The position numbers and the translations under genes were made by a program. Of a stretch of DNA of 64,000 nt, positions 23,235 to 35,270 are shown in pieces. The DNA comes from Plutella xylostella (taxonomy: Eukaryota; Arthropoda; Insecta; Lepidoptera; Plutellidae), in contig NC_064012.1 in NCBI RefSeq assembly GCF_932276165.1, positions 8,005,501 through 8,069,500 on the forward strand. Reading direction: 5' to 3'. Each line of letters starts with the position of its first letter. Position 1 is the stretch's first letter. The notes beneath the pieces were generated by a model. The model saw only the letters and a program-made list of their open reading frames with translations, did not search any database and had not been told where the DNA came from.

Positions 23235-24286
23235 GTAAGTTAAAAATACTAAATTCCATATTTTACGGTCTGGATAACTAGTTACAGTGTATTGTTGTAT
23301 TTAAAAACTATAGTTTTAACTAAAGTGTAACTTCTACTAATTGTATTATATTATCTAACCTAAACTAAAAGCATATTGTGGGTTGTAGTGGGTGTGTTGT
23401 GTATTTTATTAGATGTGTCAGCCAGTCCGAGTCGATGGTTGGTCATTTGTTTTGTCCCCGGTGCGTGTTGGTGGTCGGCGGTGCACAAGCGATGCAGCTT
23501 GATCGACGATGCCGATAGTCTAGCGAAGGGTTCTTAGAACTGCGCTGTTGGTTTGAAAACTAAGCGTCACACAAAGGATATGGGCATTCAAATGGTCATT
23601 GTTTGTTATCTTCTCATCGGTGTTCGGTTGCAAATCATTGTCTTATAAGAAAAGCGCACTTTTGTATGTTTGTTTTTAAGGTTTTGTTTTTAAAATATTA
23701 TTGACGTGAATAAGGTCTGTTAATTCGGTAACTACGGAGAGGTGAATCTTAAAAAGTTGATGATAACCAAAAATTGGTAAAAGGTCACCGTTTTCGTTAA
23801 GTACGGTTACGTTACAGTATATCTTAAACATCTATAAAATTAAATGAAGTATACCTAAATAAATTAAATGTAAATTAGAACAGTAAGGCATCGAGGAGGA
23901 TGAATTTACCAACTCGCCATTTTGAGATTATTTTGCTAAAAATTCAAATTTTGAGAATAATTTTTTTGTTAAGTAACATGCACAATGCACAGGCACAGCA
24001 TTACCCAAGTCCTCCTGACACATATTTTCATTTACTTATTTATTTTACTGTCGTCATATTATATTTTTCTTCATTAGTTTGACCAGGACGACACAAATTT
24101 TCCAACTGCAAACAAAGCTCCTAACTGACTTTAACCATATTTAACTTATTTGTTTAACTAACTAAGGTGTGTCATTTTTAAGTTTCCATACATTTTGAAT
24201 CGGGCTGCTTCGCCAGGCATTTCTTTATCAAGCATGTCAGCAGTTAGCACACTGAATGAAATGTACCTACCTTTATAGGTAACGAC

Positions 24287-24328
24287 CAAAGACGACATAA
24301 TTATCTTATGATAATTATGTCGTCTTTG
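24287..24328. repeat. Perfect palindrome, 19-bp arms and 4-nt loop
   Basis: CAAAGACGACATAATTATC (24287-24305) is followed by TTAT and the exact complement (24310-24328). Weaker inverted similarity continues outside (TGAATGAAATGTACCT near 24252 and AGGTACATTTTGAAT near 24361). It is therefore the core of a larger, asymmetrically decayed fold-back. Confidence 0.9.
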
Positions 24329-25232
24329 ATCCATGCACGTGTATCTTATCAGTTTCAAGTAAGGTACATTTTGAATGCTATCGGACAATTTGGTCGGTGG
24401 TTACCAGCTGTACTGGTACTTCTGGCTATACCAGAAGTTTACTCAAGAAGTTTGTATAAAGTAAAGATGCATTTAGCCGGGATGTTATCTATCTTAGCTA
24501 GCTACCTACTTATATTAAGATGATACTTACTCGATTTAATACACCCATCCAAGTAATTATTTAATTTTACTTGCGATAAAATAAAATGACAAGATGAAGA
24601 TTACGATAGACAGTTACAATTAAGAGTGACTGAGTAGCTGAGTACCTAATGAAATGAAAGCGAAAGCCAATAATAAAGGAGAATTACAATAGAGCTGCGA
24701 CGCGACGGCGGTGGCGGCTGCAAAATAAGGGAAACGTATGTACAAAGGTTCCACTGAAGTGAGCCACGAACACAAATTTAGGCGTCTCCATGAATCAAAT
24801 TTATAATACAATGAATTAAGTATATAATAATCGTATAAGTATCATATTGTAACAGGAATATATTCCTGTTATATACAAACTTTAAAAAAACCGGCGTTAT
24901 ACTATACTGTCTTTCCGTATTTACCTACAAATTGTAAACAGTATAAAATATGAATTGAATAATAATTTGGCTCATTAATTATTTGCAAAAGTTAACCACA
25001 TACAGAGATAGCAACAGTAGGCAAATAATTGCAATTAATTGTTGGTCAACCCTGATGAAAGTGGCCCACTGTGCGGCTTAAGTTTTGATTATTATTTATT
25101 TCTGAATTTCTAGTAATTATTGTGATAAGTACGTAGATCATTTCTGGAATCGGGATTGATACGCTCGCGAGGAATGAAAAGTTTCAATGACAGCACCAAA
25201 TTACTCATCTACTCGGAAAATAACAGCGCATC

Positions 25233-25405
25233 AGACCCCTTAGCATGAATTTTCATCGTGAACTGTAAGTAGAGTTCATCGAGTAATTTTGTATGAAAAT
25301 ATGAACAGCGCCCCTGGCGGTCGGTAGCAGAACTAAAATTTCCCTACAAAATTCATCGAGTAATTTCACGTCACGTTCACGATGAAAATTCATGCTAAGG
25401 GGTCT
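25233..25405. mobile_element. MITE with perfect 31-bp terminal inverted repeats
   Basis: It begins AGACCCCTTAGCATGAATTT and ends with the exact complement; the match is 31 of 31 bp. The 173-bp body also has an internal direct repeat TTCATCGAGTAATTT (near 25278 and 25348). Confidence 0.85.
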
Positions 25406-25905
25406 AAATATTACCAACTAAAAAAGTAAACATTGTGTTTAAATAAAAAAATATAAATTAAAAAAAATGCCACTATTTGGTGTAGGCATTTCAACCGTGG
25501 AACTTTTAGATTGCTCGCAAGTAGGTTAGGTTAGCGAGTGTACGCTTTAATTCAAATTATAATTATGTTTCATTGCATAGTATAATCCTTTTGTGGCTTC
25601 AGGGGCCGCGTGACAGAGCCCGACGTAATGTTGCGGCATATTTTAGTAAATAGCGTCTTTTACATACAAAGGGAACCCTTCTGAAATGGATTCATTACTT
25701 GAGGCCACTGTTGGTCTTGTCTGAACAAATCTTGACACCTTCCTATTTAAATACAATTGCATAATAAAATTATAAATAAATAAGGATATGGTAAGTGTTT
25801 AGAAATGGTTTAGAATAATTAGGTATCATTGTGGCAATGATGTAAAATTAAAAAAATATTGTTATGGTTTGGTCTCTGTTTTGTCCAAATTACACAATCT
25901 AGTTA

Positions 25906-26093
25906 TCCTATTATAAATGCGAAAGTAACTGTGTCTGTCTGTTACTCTTTCACGCCAAAACTACTGAACGGATTTGAATGAATTTTGGTATACATACGGT
26001 CTAGACCCTGGGAAAGAATATAGGCTACTTTTTATCCCGGAATTCCCACGGGAAAACTTTTTAAGGCGAAGTGAAGCGAGCGGGAACAGCTAG
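25906..26093 (+). mobile_element. Short non-autonomous Helitron
   Basis: It runs from TCCTATTATAAATGCGAAAG to GGGAACAGCTAG and lies between a host A (25905) and T (26094), as Helitrons insert. It is 188 bp. It shares the CACGCCAAAACTACTGAACG block with the element at 52957. Confidence 0.8.
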
Positions 26094-26261
26094 TGGTCAA
26101 TAATTTTGCGTCTTTTATAATTTACGCGAAATTGACCGCCGCCGATTTTAAAATCTTTTGAACTTTATGCGTGCTTTAATTTCGCAACTTATTAGGTATA
26201 TTTTTAAAAAAAGCTCGCGGGAATGCTATTTTACGAACTAGAGTTAGAGGTCCTATCCGTA

Positions 26262-26366
26262 GATCCCAGGTTCGACCATCCTAAAGGAACATTTGGTTTT
26301 GTGGGATGTATGTAATAGCATAAGTTGTTTTCTTTGAATAAAGATTTATTCTATTCTATTCTAACG
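26262..26366 (+). mobile_element. 5'-truncated 3' end of the CR1-like LINE family
   Basis: ACATTTGGTTTTGTGGGATG and TTTGAATAAAGATTTATTCT, ending in (ATTCT)n, match the minus-strand 3' end of the full element at 48465-48560 almost base for base. Only about 100 bp of the 3' end is present, as usual for LINEs that fail early in reverse transcription. Confidence 0.8.
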
Positions 26367-26941
26367 CTGCATTCTAACACCAAAAAGAATAATACAATTA
26401 ACTTAATTAGGGAACAAAAGTCCGTTTAAGCTTTTATCGCTCAAAGCGATCTCTTTCAGAGAACCTTTAGATGGATGAACAAAAATATTGACATTGGGTG
26501 CAGTGTACTTTTAAAAAGGAATATACCTAGTTCACCGTACTTAGTAGAACAGCGATCACAAATTGGCCAGTTGGGAGCTGCAAAGCTCACAGAGCGAGGG
26601 CGGCGCGGGCACAAGGAAATCGGGTCAGTTATCAATTAGTACCGGAACTGTTGATGAGAAAAGCAAAAGACTAATTAGACATTATTACCGGAGTATCGCT
26701 GAGAACTTTGTCAATCAATGATAGTTAGGTGCTGTTGTTTAGTTATTTTTTTAGCTTTTTCGTTGCTTGTTTTTCTTTTAAGCTTTACAAGTTTGGTTAC
26801 AAATTACAAATATGTACTGTACAATGTAATCAATATAAATATTTGTAAACTTTATAAAAATAATGAATAGTTTTATTATTAGGTACTTACCTCATTTTTT
26901 TAGGGTGAACGGACACTCTTATTTGCACAACTAGGTTTTGG

Positions 26942-27885
26942 TCATTGGCTGTAATATATAAACTTTGTACGAATTTCTTTTGGTGGTTTAGATAATATAC
27001 CAGAAACTTCCTTATTAAAATTTTCATAATCCATGATTGCCAATACTTCGTATATTGATGAAATTTTATCCGTATTCGAAGGCAGATCCACAATAGTTAA
27101 AAAAATTGCTGGATGGTTACTTTGATTACATAACGTAGAAACGTAGGTACATATAGCTGAAAGCGCTCTCTCATAGTCATACTCGTATGCATTCAAAACG
27201 GTCTAACGCTACAGAAGAGTAGGGATAAACATTGTGCACGTCAAATATCCTTTGAAATACCGTTTGGTGGAATTGCCTCGCTGTGAGCGATGGTAGAACC
27301 ATGGTCATCCAGCCATCCCAATGAACGCAAATTGCATTCAGTGATCCATCCTTTTAAACCTTTCTTTTCACGGTAGGCATAAGTACTAAATATTGTTGTA
27401 CATCGACCGCAAAAAAGTGGTGTTGTACTTATTATCGTTTCTAAGTTATGTGTATTTGTGTCGTGTTAGTTCCCAAACCAAAGACTGTTCTTTGATGTGT
27501 TCTTAGTCAATATTTAATAAAAATGTGCTGTGCATATATATGTTTGAAGATCATTAGTTATTTTCTAGTTGATGTTGGGTTTTGACTAATTTCAATATGT
27601 GCTCCAATTTGGAAATTTAATAAGGTGTTACTCAAACCATATTGAATGAACATGGTATAAGAAAGCAACGATGCTGAAGCAAAACCCGAACTATCTACTG
27701 GATACACAATTCTATTACCTCTCTCTTATCCATCTGTATTTCATGAACCATCTGTCAAGATACTGTGGCCAATGATGTATCAAATCCCACCGGTCGCCTG
27801 CATTATGCTGAGTCACGGCCCTTTTTACCCACCGATTGTTTAATGCAAGTGGTCCAACCACTTCTGTGTAACCTGACTGCCCAAT
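26942..27885 (-). pseudogene. Cluster of coding-like fragments of unknown identity
   Basis: On the minus strand four stop-to-stop frames follow one another in different phases. They are 27885-27715 (with LNNRWVKRAVTQHNAGDRW), a short piece near 27520-27466, about 27463-27241 (with GLKGWITECNLRSLGWL and LFCGRC) and about 27205-26942 (with HPAIFLTIVDLPSN). None starts with a good ATG. Their composition looks protein-like, yet I recognise no family. The series of frame changes suggests one decayed gene or transposon ORF. Chance open frames cannot be ruled out, so confidence is low. Confidence 0.22.
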
Positions 27886-27939
27886 TCAAACTAACACTTT
27901 TCACTAATTTGAATAAAATGTAGATTTAATTACTTATTG

Positions 27940-28060
27940 AAGAACGGATGGTGTAGCGGATAATGATATCCAGCTATGGTGATAGTGCTAAAGATCCCAG
28001 GTTTCATTACTAAGGCCCACAGTGTTAATGTTAATTTAAACTAAGAGGAATGAAGTATTT
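27940..28060 (+). repeat. Degraded tRNA-like SINE fragment (tentative)
   Basis: GGATGGTGTAGCGGATAAT resembles box A, and CCCAGGTTTCATTAC about 35 bp later resembles a damaged box B. The rest does not fold well. Confidence 0.3.
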
Positions 28061-29426
28061 AAATTATGTTCTCTAGCGGTTCCTTCCTCTTCCTACGCGC
28101 TGCTATAAAATGAATAGTCATATCGTCATCACAACTTTGAAACTTTTAATAACTATTCCCCGGAGATTTGAATACAGTTTTAATGTAAATGGTTCGTAAT
28201 TCTCCGAAAATTTGGCCCATTTCAATGCTAATTCACTCGGTGCTGGTGGCTTCAGCAAGGCTTTCACGGAACAATTAGTACCTGCTCTATTTTAGTTGAA
28301 AATTCATTTCCGATGTTTGTTCAGGTATGTGTGTGCAATGCAATTTGTATAAAATGCATACTTAACGATAATTGCAATTTAATGTATCAATGTTATTTAT
28401 TTTATAGGACAGATTTATTTAAAGGATGAACTCATGACGATAATTGGTTATACCTACCTATGTTAGGTTAGTAACGTATATGTAATTTTGTGCTGATAAT
28501 CTGTTAAATTATGATAGACTTTATTACATCGACAGTAGGTATTTTGACTTAATTAAAAAATATAAGTGAGTAAACTTATATTTAAATAAATACATGTTAT
28601 ACCGACCTACCTACATACAGACACATAACTACAACTTCAAAGATTAACCGGAAGATCGGCGAAATTCCATACCATACGTTCTCAGTCTAGATCTCAGACC
28701 CCCAGTATTTTACCAAATGAGTCACTGTGGATTAGTCACTTACTAATAATAATATTGATGCAGTAACCACTTAGGTATACCCTCAACTCATTCTCGATTC
28801 TCGGCAAGCTTAGGTCCTCTTGTCTTGACTAGTGCTTATTCGGGATTATACATAAAGCCACTTAATGCTGCTTGCAGGTCCATATAATGATGGAATGTGC
28901 AGTAATTATGTGGCTGTGTGATGTACGTACATAATCATCATAGCGTTTAATTAAGAATAAATGACTGATTCTACGTATTTCCTATTATTCCAATAAATGG
29001 ACTATGAACGAGTGTATAATATACATTTAATTCATACATACACATATTTATTATTATAAGTACTTACCTACTTAAGATAGATTTTCGCAACTCGGTCGGA
29101 ACTCGTACGTTTTTGTAATCAATACCGTACCGATTTCATTTTTAAAATACCAATGGTCTGGGTAGTAAAAATCACCAAGTGACCACCATCACTCAATTGG
29201 TTGACCCTATTTTTTTCGATTTATTCCAAAACCTACCCCAATTAAAAATAACATAATAGAAACAATTATGACATTCCAAAGGCCGTTAAAAATGAACAAA
29301 AACAGGTTTATTTTTAAGAACTTGGTAGATGTATTGTATATCTATTGTAAGTAGGTATATAAATAGACCATCGAATTTAGTCGCCTCGCCTCTTTGACAC
29401 CTTCTTGGAAGAGCTAACATTTTTTT

Positions 29427-29430
<4 letters not shown>
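28061..29430. other. Gene-free AT-rich stretch
   Basis: Nothing is recognised apart from low-complexity AT sequence. Confidence 0.4.

Positions 29431-29459
<29 letters not shown>
29431..29459. repeat. (AT)n microsatellite
   Basis: This is an uninterrupted AT dinucleotide run of 29 nt. Confidence 0.95.
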
Positions 29460-29462
<3 letters not shown>

Positions 29463-29544
29463 CGTAGTTCCTACTTACCAACACCTAACCCTAAACCAAA
29501 TATAATTTATTTGATGCTATCATAATTATTGTGATATTCGGTCA

Positions 29545-29675
29545 GTCCTGGGGGTCACTCTTGCTCACCAAAAACGAAGCATGGGTGCATTTCTTTGCAT
29601 TAAACGTACCGATAGCACACTCTCGTTCATTAGTTTTTTGTAAACATCGAGTAACCCTGGTGCCGGCAGGAGGCG
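29545..29675. repeat. Interspersed repeat, copy 2 of the 11.15-kb family
   Basis: It shares CCTGGGGGTCACTC, CTCTCGTTCATTAG and GAGTAACCCT with 11155-11315, in the same order. It is diverged. Confidence 0.5.
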
Positions 29676-31840
29676 AGTCTAACTCGGCCCGGCCGGGTGT
29701 GTGCCCTCCCCCATCCTGGAAACCGGTTTTGGACTAGCATGTGCCGGCTGTGCATCGACCTTGCCTTCGTGCGAGCGGAGCTACTTTGTCTAAAGGTTTA
29801 GTTTAGTATAGGTGTTGAGATGCTAGGAGGAACAGTAGCCATGTAGTACATTCTTATGAAAGAACCTCCATCTAAAATTTATTGAAGTGGAGTAACGATT
29901 TTGTAAGAAGGCACGCAAGCTATTCTGTCACGATTACGATCATCATCATCATCATCACTCCACTGCACGTCCACTGCCTATCCAGACCTATGCCTGTTGT
30001 GCCACAAATACTCTCCGAGAAAATCGCAACCAGGATTAATTGCCTAGGTACAAAGATTGCGTGCATCAAAGAACGTTATTGAATCGCAATGAGCTTCCAT
30101 TGCTCATCGCTCATGCTTGATTATCTAATGCACAACAAAATTGTAAGTAACTAACGGGTTTATTAGTAAAACATTGGCTGTTTTTACTAGCTCAGTATAA
30201 TCTACCTGCTTCATTATAAAGCAGCCGACTGTGTCATGACTCGGAGTCCAACAGCTAAGTAGGTAACCTACGTTGGTACTTTATTGTCTGTTTTATACTA
30301 ATAAACTAGATTTCTCCGTTTTTTTACCTTGTGTGGTCGACACTATTTTTTTTTTACAAAATTTGTAATATTTTCAATTATGTTCATCGCTAATCGCAAT
30401 TGCAAGAAATTGCAGTAACTGTAAAGTAGTTTAACGTAAAATGACACAAGTTTATTTTTGCATCTTTGGTAACTAAAACACATTTATTAGACAATAGTAT
30501 TTTTCAGTTAGATGAGATTATTGGAAATACATTTCTTGAAGTTGTCGCAGATACACCTTTAGTTTCTGTCCAATACTGAAACACTGAAACTTATTACCGT
30601 TTGAAACTTCAGTTCCTACTAATGCATTCTCGTTTGAAACAACGAGTTTACAAGTTGAATTGTTACCCTTGATTTTCAATTCAAGCCTGACTGCGCAGGT
30701 TGGAATTCAAAATGATTTCGAAACGTTAAGAAGTAAAGTAATAAAGTGTTTGGCGGCGCAATAAACGTAAACTTTTCGATTGGTTCCGAACTTATCCGTG
30801 ATTTCTTCCAACCGCAGGAGAGGAACGTCCGTTCCATCTGAGTCTTCAACTTCTGGACTAATATGAAAAGCAAAAGTTTTATTCGCTCAGTGATTTTATA
30901 CAATGGTTGTGGTGGACAGAATTTTTTGCTTACAGGTGGTGCTTTGTGATTCTTTCTATGAATACAAGTGAGCTTTCGAAACTTTTGAAAAGACTGTGGG
31001 CAAAAAATATGAAATATTCGTATATACCTACTTGTTTTTAATTCATAATACTTTATTCATGTTGACTGGAAGTCAAATAAATTATTAAGTTTAATTTTCT
31101 ATTTAAAATGATGATGCTACTTGCTTTGAGTGATAAATGATATGGTGATGTCAAATTTCAATTAAGTATAAGTATTTACCTATATTATCTAGTCTGAAAT
31201 TTCTTCTATGCTATATCAATATTTATTTAGGTCACGTACCAATCAGGCTTAAAGATATCAGCTGATTAAGTGAGCCCGAAACTCAGCATCGGCTATGGCC
31301 TAAAACTACATATTTGACAGTAAACACCCTCAAAACTGCATCCGTCATCTGTCAGCGGATTACTGTGTGCCTGATCGGTGGAATTCTGGAAATGTCCGAA
31401 TGTCGACTGACCTATCTTGATAATGAATCTCACCAGCGAAGAAAGTTACTTTTCATTACTCATGCTCTGAAAGTAGAGAGTAAAAATAGAAATTCTACCG
31501 CCCAAAAAGGCATGAAAATAGTTATTTTCATGATCAGGGAAATCTTCTTACTTGATTTTAAAATGCGATGGCTGATGATGAATTTCAAGTAAAAGCCTTC
31601 TTAAACCACGCACTTGATGAAAATTACCCTGTAACGATGACGATGGTTAGGGAATGTTTTTGTTTGTTTATATAGGTACGCAGTCATGTTTTACTTTTTC
31701 ATAGCATTGGTAATTTCGTAATTTCGCACAGTCTCTCAGTACCTCAGGGCCTAACTAAGCGGCTTTCCCACGTTGTACTACGAGTATTCCTACTACTAGT
31801 TATTTGTACCCTTTTGAATAAATGCACAATCTAGAATCTA
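29676..31840. other. Gene-free stretch
   Basis: No gene is seen. A short (ATC)n run lies near 29938-29956. Near 31450-31475 is TACTCATGCTCTGAAAGTAG, which recurs with one change near 37845 and so marks another dispersed repeat. Confidence 0.35.
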
Positions 31841-32045
31841 GATGTGCAGGTCTCCTCACGATGCTTTCCTTCACCGTAAGAGTAGTAAGAGTAGGTACAT
31901 GGTATAATTATACTTAAATTTCTTATTTCTAAAGCATTCATTGGTGCAATGGTGCATGCCATGCATGGCAGGATTCGAACCAACTGCCTTACGAATGAGA
32001 GCCGAGAGCTTATATATCCGTTGCACCACCACACCTCATTCATCT
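31840..32045 (-). repeat. tRNA-derived SINE
   Basis: On the minus strand there is a box A-like GTGGTGGTGCAACGG (near 32035-32020), and a box B GGTTCGAATCC at 31981-31971 is perfect. The body after box B is not shared with the other SINEs, so it may be another family. Confidence 0.5.
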
Positions 32046-32829
32046 TACCGTTCACACAAAATAATTAATACTCCTGTCTAAATCGGCAGATTTTGCAGTT
32101 AATTTTTGCGGCGAACTTAAAATTGTTAGTTTTTCTGGGAACTTGAGCAAGCGCCGACTCCCGCTGAATAAACTCACGTACACAATTCCGATGCCTCGGA
32201 AAATGGTGTTCAGTCGAAGTGCCACCTTCTACGTGATTTACTATAGCATTCTCGGGCCCCGCTTTCGATCAATGCTTTTGAAAGCTGAAGTTAGTGTATG
32301 ATTTTGCTACTAAAGAGTTGGCAAATATACTTACTTATCATAATCCAATGTATCAAAACATTTTGCTGTCGTTAAAAAAATTAACCTATCGTACATTGAA
32401 ACCCGGATTGACTGCGAATTTGGTAGTAATTTTTTTTTAGAACTTCTTAAAGTGCAGTAATTGTTAAAATAGGTGGGCAAAATTATTCCACACTGGGCTT
32501 TCCTGATTGTGGTCACTAATTACAAAACTCATCTACCAATCCCTGGTAATCCTCTTCTACTCCTAAAGTACACCCACCGCTTATTTGGCAGATTATGACC
32601 GTATCAGATTTGTTTGCTTGCAGATTTTAAAACCTGTGTCGGCCTTATTTCTCTGGCGAATAACTTCATTTCCGATGAGATGTTTTACAGAAATCCAGAG
32701 CAAGCTGAGTGACTTTAATCAGTAAACGATCCCAAACCTTAGTCAGTGTCCATTTTTTACTGCATACGGCATACCATTTTACTATTGTATTTGTATTTTA
32801 ATGGGTCTTACCTGTAAATAAAGAACTTA

Positions 32830-32850
32830 TATTATTATTATTATTATTAT
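32830..32850. repeat. (ATT)n microsatellite
   Basis: Seven ATT units run without break. Confidence 0.9.
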
Positions 32851-33112
32851 ACATATACGCCAGGACTGGTAGAACCACAAAGTTTGCTTTGTGGGTAGAA
32901 CGCACTAGTTGAAAACCTTTGTCATCGAACTTTAAAGAATGACTGTGACGAATACGTGACCATGCAAGCTTCCCGAATGCAGCCCAACTCAGTTCAATAC
33001 CCTTTGCAGCCTCTTTCTAAGAATGCCTTCTTCCTAATTAACCTTAATTTAGTTTGACGAAATTTCGCAAAATGTCATGAAATGTCTTCATCATCCACCT
33101 AAATTGTAGCTT

Positions 33113-33446
33113 TATACAGGATGTTTGGTAAATGTACCGAAAAAAAAACGCTTATAGTTGTCGTTCATCGGAAGTATTTTATAATTTGAGAACTATGTCT
33201 ATGGACATAGACTCAAAAGTAATTGAGATATTAAAAAAACTAAGTACTTTTTCAATAATTACCCAATAAATCATATTAGGTACCTACTTATATAATTTTA
33301 TTTTAAAAGCTTTTTCCCTTCCTGACGATGTAAAATAATTCACAATAAGACACATTTAATACGCGAAATTTATAAGCGATATCATATATTATATCTTTGT
33401 AAGGCAGAGTGCCTTTTGTCAGTAAATTTGCCGAACACCCTGTATA
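33113..33446. mobile_element. TIR element with TATACAGG ... CCTGTATA ends
   Basis: The left end TATACAGGATGTTTGGTAAA and right end TTTGCCGAACACCCTGTATA match in inverse over about 16 of 20 bp. The 334-bp body is non-coding. A lone right-end-like motif is at 57162-57184. Confidence 0.6.
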
Positions 33447-33771
33447 AAAAGTCCAGAGTTTTCAGCTTAAACATTCCCCCAGTCAAAGTTAAGGATGAAT
33501 GAAGTCTCAGAGGCTTGAAAGGATTACAACTGTTTCCCTCTATTGAATGAGAATCTATCCCGAACTTAACTCGTTCCCAGTCTTTTCTTACAATGAAAAT
33601 AATCATCTTCTTATTATGGACTTCTTATTAAACTCTTTTTTAAAGTGAGTTGCGAAATGAGATTAAAGTTTCCGGGAGACTCAAAACAATAAAATAAGTA
33701 TAATGTTACTTTAAAATCTTAATTTCCTTTAAACAATGGCGTATAATATAACTACAAATATAAACTTACAG

Positions 33772-33877
33772 GCAGCTGGCACTGCCATGAAGTGGTGCAA
33801 CTTGTAGGAAATGAGGGTTTATCGTCGGAACACAAAGCGCGGAAGTCCATGGAAAGGCTCCGAGCAAACAGGGGCAT
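33772..33877 (+). other. Candidate coding exon of unknown identity
   Basis: An acceptor-like TAAACTTACAG precedes a frame reading SWHCHEVVQLVGNEGL, then a charged stretch ending ERLRANRGM, and GTGTAAG follows as a possible donor. Base composition is more GC-rich than the flanks, and the frame stays open well beyond (to 34046). I do not recognise the peptide and no neighbouring exon was found, so this may be chance. Confidence 0.2.
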
Positions 33878-34284
33878 GTGTAAGCATTCACTTAGTAATG
33901 TTTATGAGTTTACAGTGCACTGGTACTGGTGCTATAGCTTAGAGAGTGCCCGAGACCTACTACTCTATGTATGTTCAGCGAGTATTTACGTGGAGCACAG
34001 GGGTATAATCGTGACAGTTCTGACATTGCGAAAAAGAGACGCTTAGCTACATTAAGCGTGAGAAAGAAACGTTAAGCTGTAAATGTTTTTTGTCCTTTTT
34101 GCTATGGCGCCTGTTTACGTCAGTTCTTTGTGCCAAACAATGAAACAAATGAAAAATCTGTGCCAAACAAAGGCTGACAGTTACAACAAAATTTTCTAAA
34201 TGCTATTTATTTTTGATTTGCTAGTGATTTGTGGGTGTTTATTAAGTTTATTAGACTATTATCATCACTTAACGAGTGTGTGAC

Positions 34285-35036
34285 ATGGGTGGGTGGATTT
34301 TGTTCGGTTGTATAGAGCATAATGAACGAAAACACGATGGAATGATGGATGAGATATATTTTCACATGTAAGTAGATACTATCAAGTTTAACAAGCTTAC
34401 ATTCATCATAGTACTATCTATTGGCTCGATTTTAATATAAAACGATACTAATTTTAATACTGTAAGGTCTTTTAGTATCAGTTTTAAGTAAAAATTACGA
34501 GGTACCATATCATAACAAATCACATGGTGTTGCAAGTTATTGAAAATTTATTTTACCCACAAATATTATAGTATGCAAAGAAAATACTAGAAATTGTAAC
34601 GGACTCGGGTTGGGTTTACAAATGGGGCGCACGAATTCGGTTTTTGTGAAGATTGTATTTTGTAGAAGTCATTCTCCTCTTTCAAATGAGGTGCCTCTTA
34701 TTGTGAGGAAACGTTCGTTTATTTTTTTTTCTTCCATGTGTGATTTCTTCTGTATAATATAAAGTTTATTGTATTGATACGAAATACGTGTTTCCTTTAA
34801 AAAAAAACCCATCACATATTTGGCCCACGATTATAATGCTCATGCTCATCCATTTATCTCTTTCATAGGTTTCCAACAGAAAAAAAAAATATCAAGAAAA
34901 TGGATAGACATTACCGGTCGCACAAATTGGGAACCAAGGAAACATACAAAAATTGTGTTCGGCACATTTTGAAGAGGATTGTTTCGATTGGACGAAGACA
35001 ATGAATTATACAATCCACTCAGTTTGTGTATATTAA
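34285..35036 (+). pseudogene. Frameshifted THAP zinc-finger gene relic, two exons
   Basis: Exon 1 (34285-34367) starts ATG and ends at AT|GTAAGT. Exon 2 (34869-35036) follows a TTTCATAG acceptor; the join reads IYFHMFPTEKKN. Further on, in shifted frames, come KKWIDITGRTNWEPRKHTK and CSAHFEEDCFD. The order C..C, FP, W, WEP, C-x2-H, F is that of the THAP DNA-binding domain, found in P-element-type transposases and in some regulators. The first zinc Cys (in CSV) also lies one frame off. At least three single-base frame changes are needed, and the sequence stops at a TAA soon after the domain with no further domain. It is thus a decayed domain rather than a working gene, unless the breaks are sequencing errors. 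Confidence 0.6.
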
Positions 35037-35081
35037 ATAATTATATTGAAATCAAATAAGTATGAGTAAAGTTTTTTTTCT

Positions 35082-35270
35082 TATATCGTCGGTTGACAGG
35101 AAAAACTCACTAAGGCTGATTTTTCAATATTCAGATAAATGTTATCTGGGTAATACAAACATTGAGAAACATTGAGACGCAACAGCATCAAAATTATTTC
35201 CCAGCAAAACTTTTGTCTGGCTATTGAAAAATTAGCCTTTAGTGACTTTTTCCTATCAACCGACGATATA
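35082..35270. mobile_element. MITE with ~55-bp imperfect terminal inverted repeats
   Basis: The ends TATATCGTCGGTTGACAGGA and its near-complement ending CCGACGATATA face each other. The match extends through GGCTGATTTTTCAATA / TATTGAAAAATTAGCC. TA at both borders fits a Tc1/mariner-type origin. It begins 45 bp after the THAP relic ends. Confidence 0.75.

Larger units (their letters stand above)
23241..25905. other. Gene-free stretch with two inverted repeats
   Basis: No coding gene is seen. It contains the palindrome at 24287-24328 and the TIR element at 25233-25405, listed separately. It could be intron if the exon ending at 23234 is real. Confidence 0.4.
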
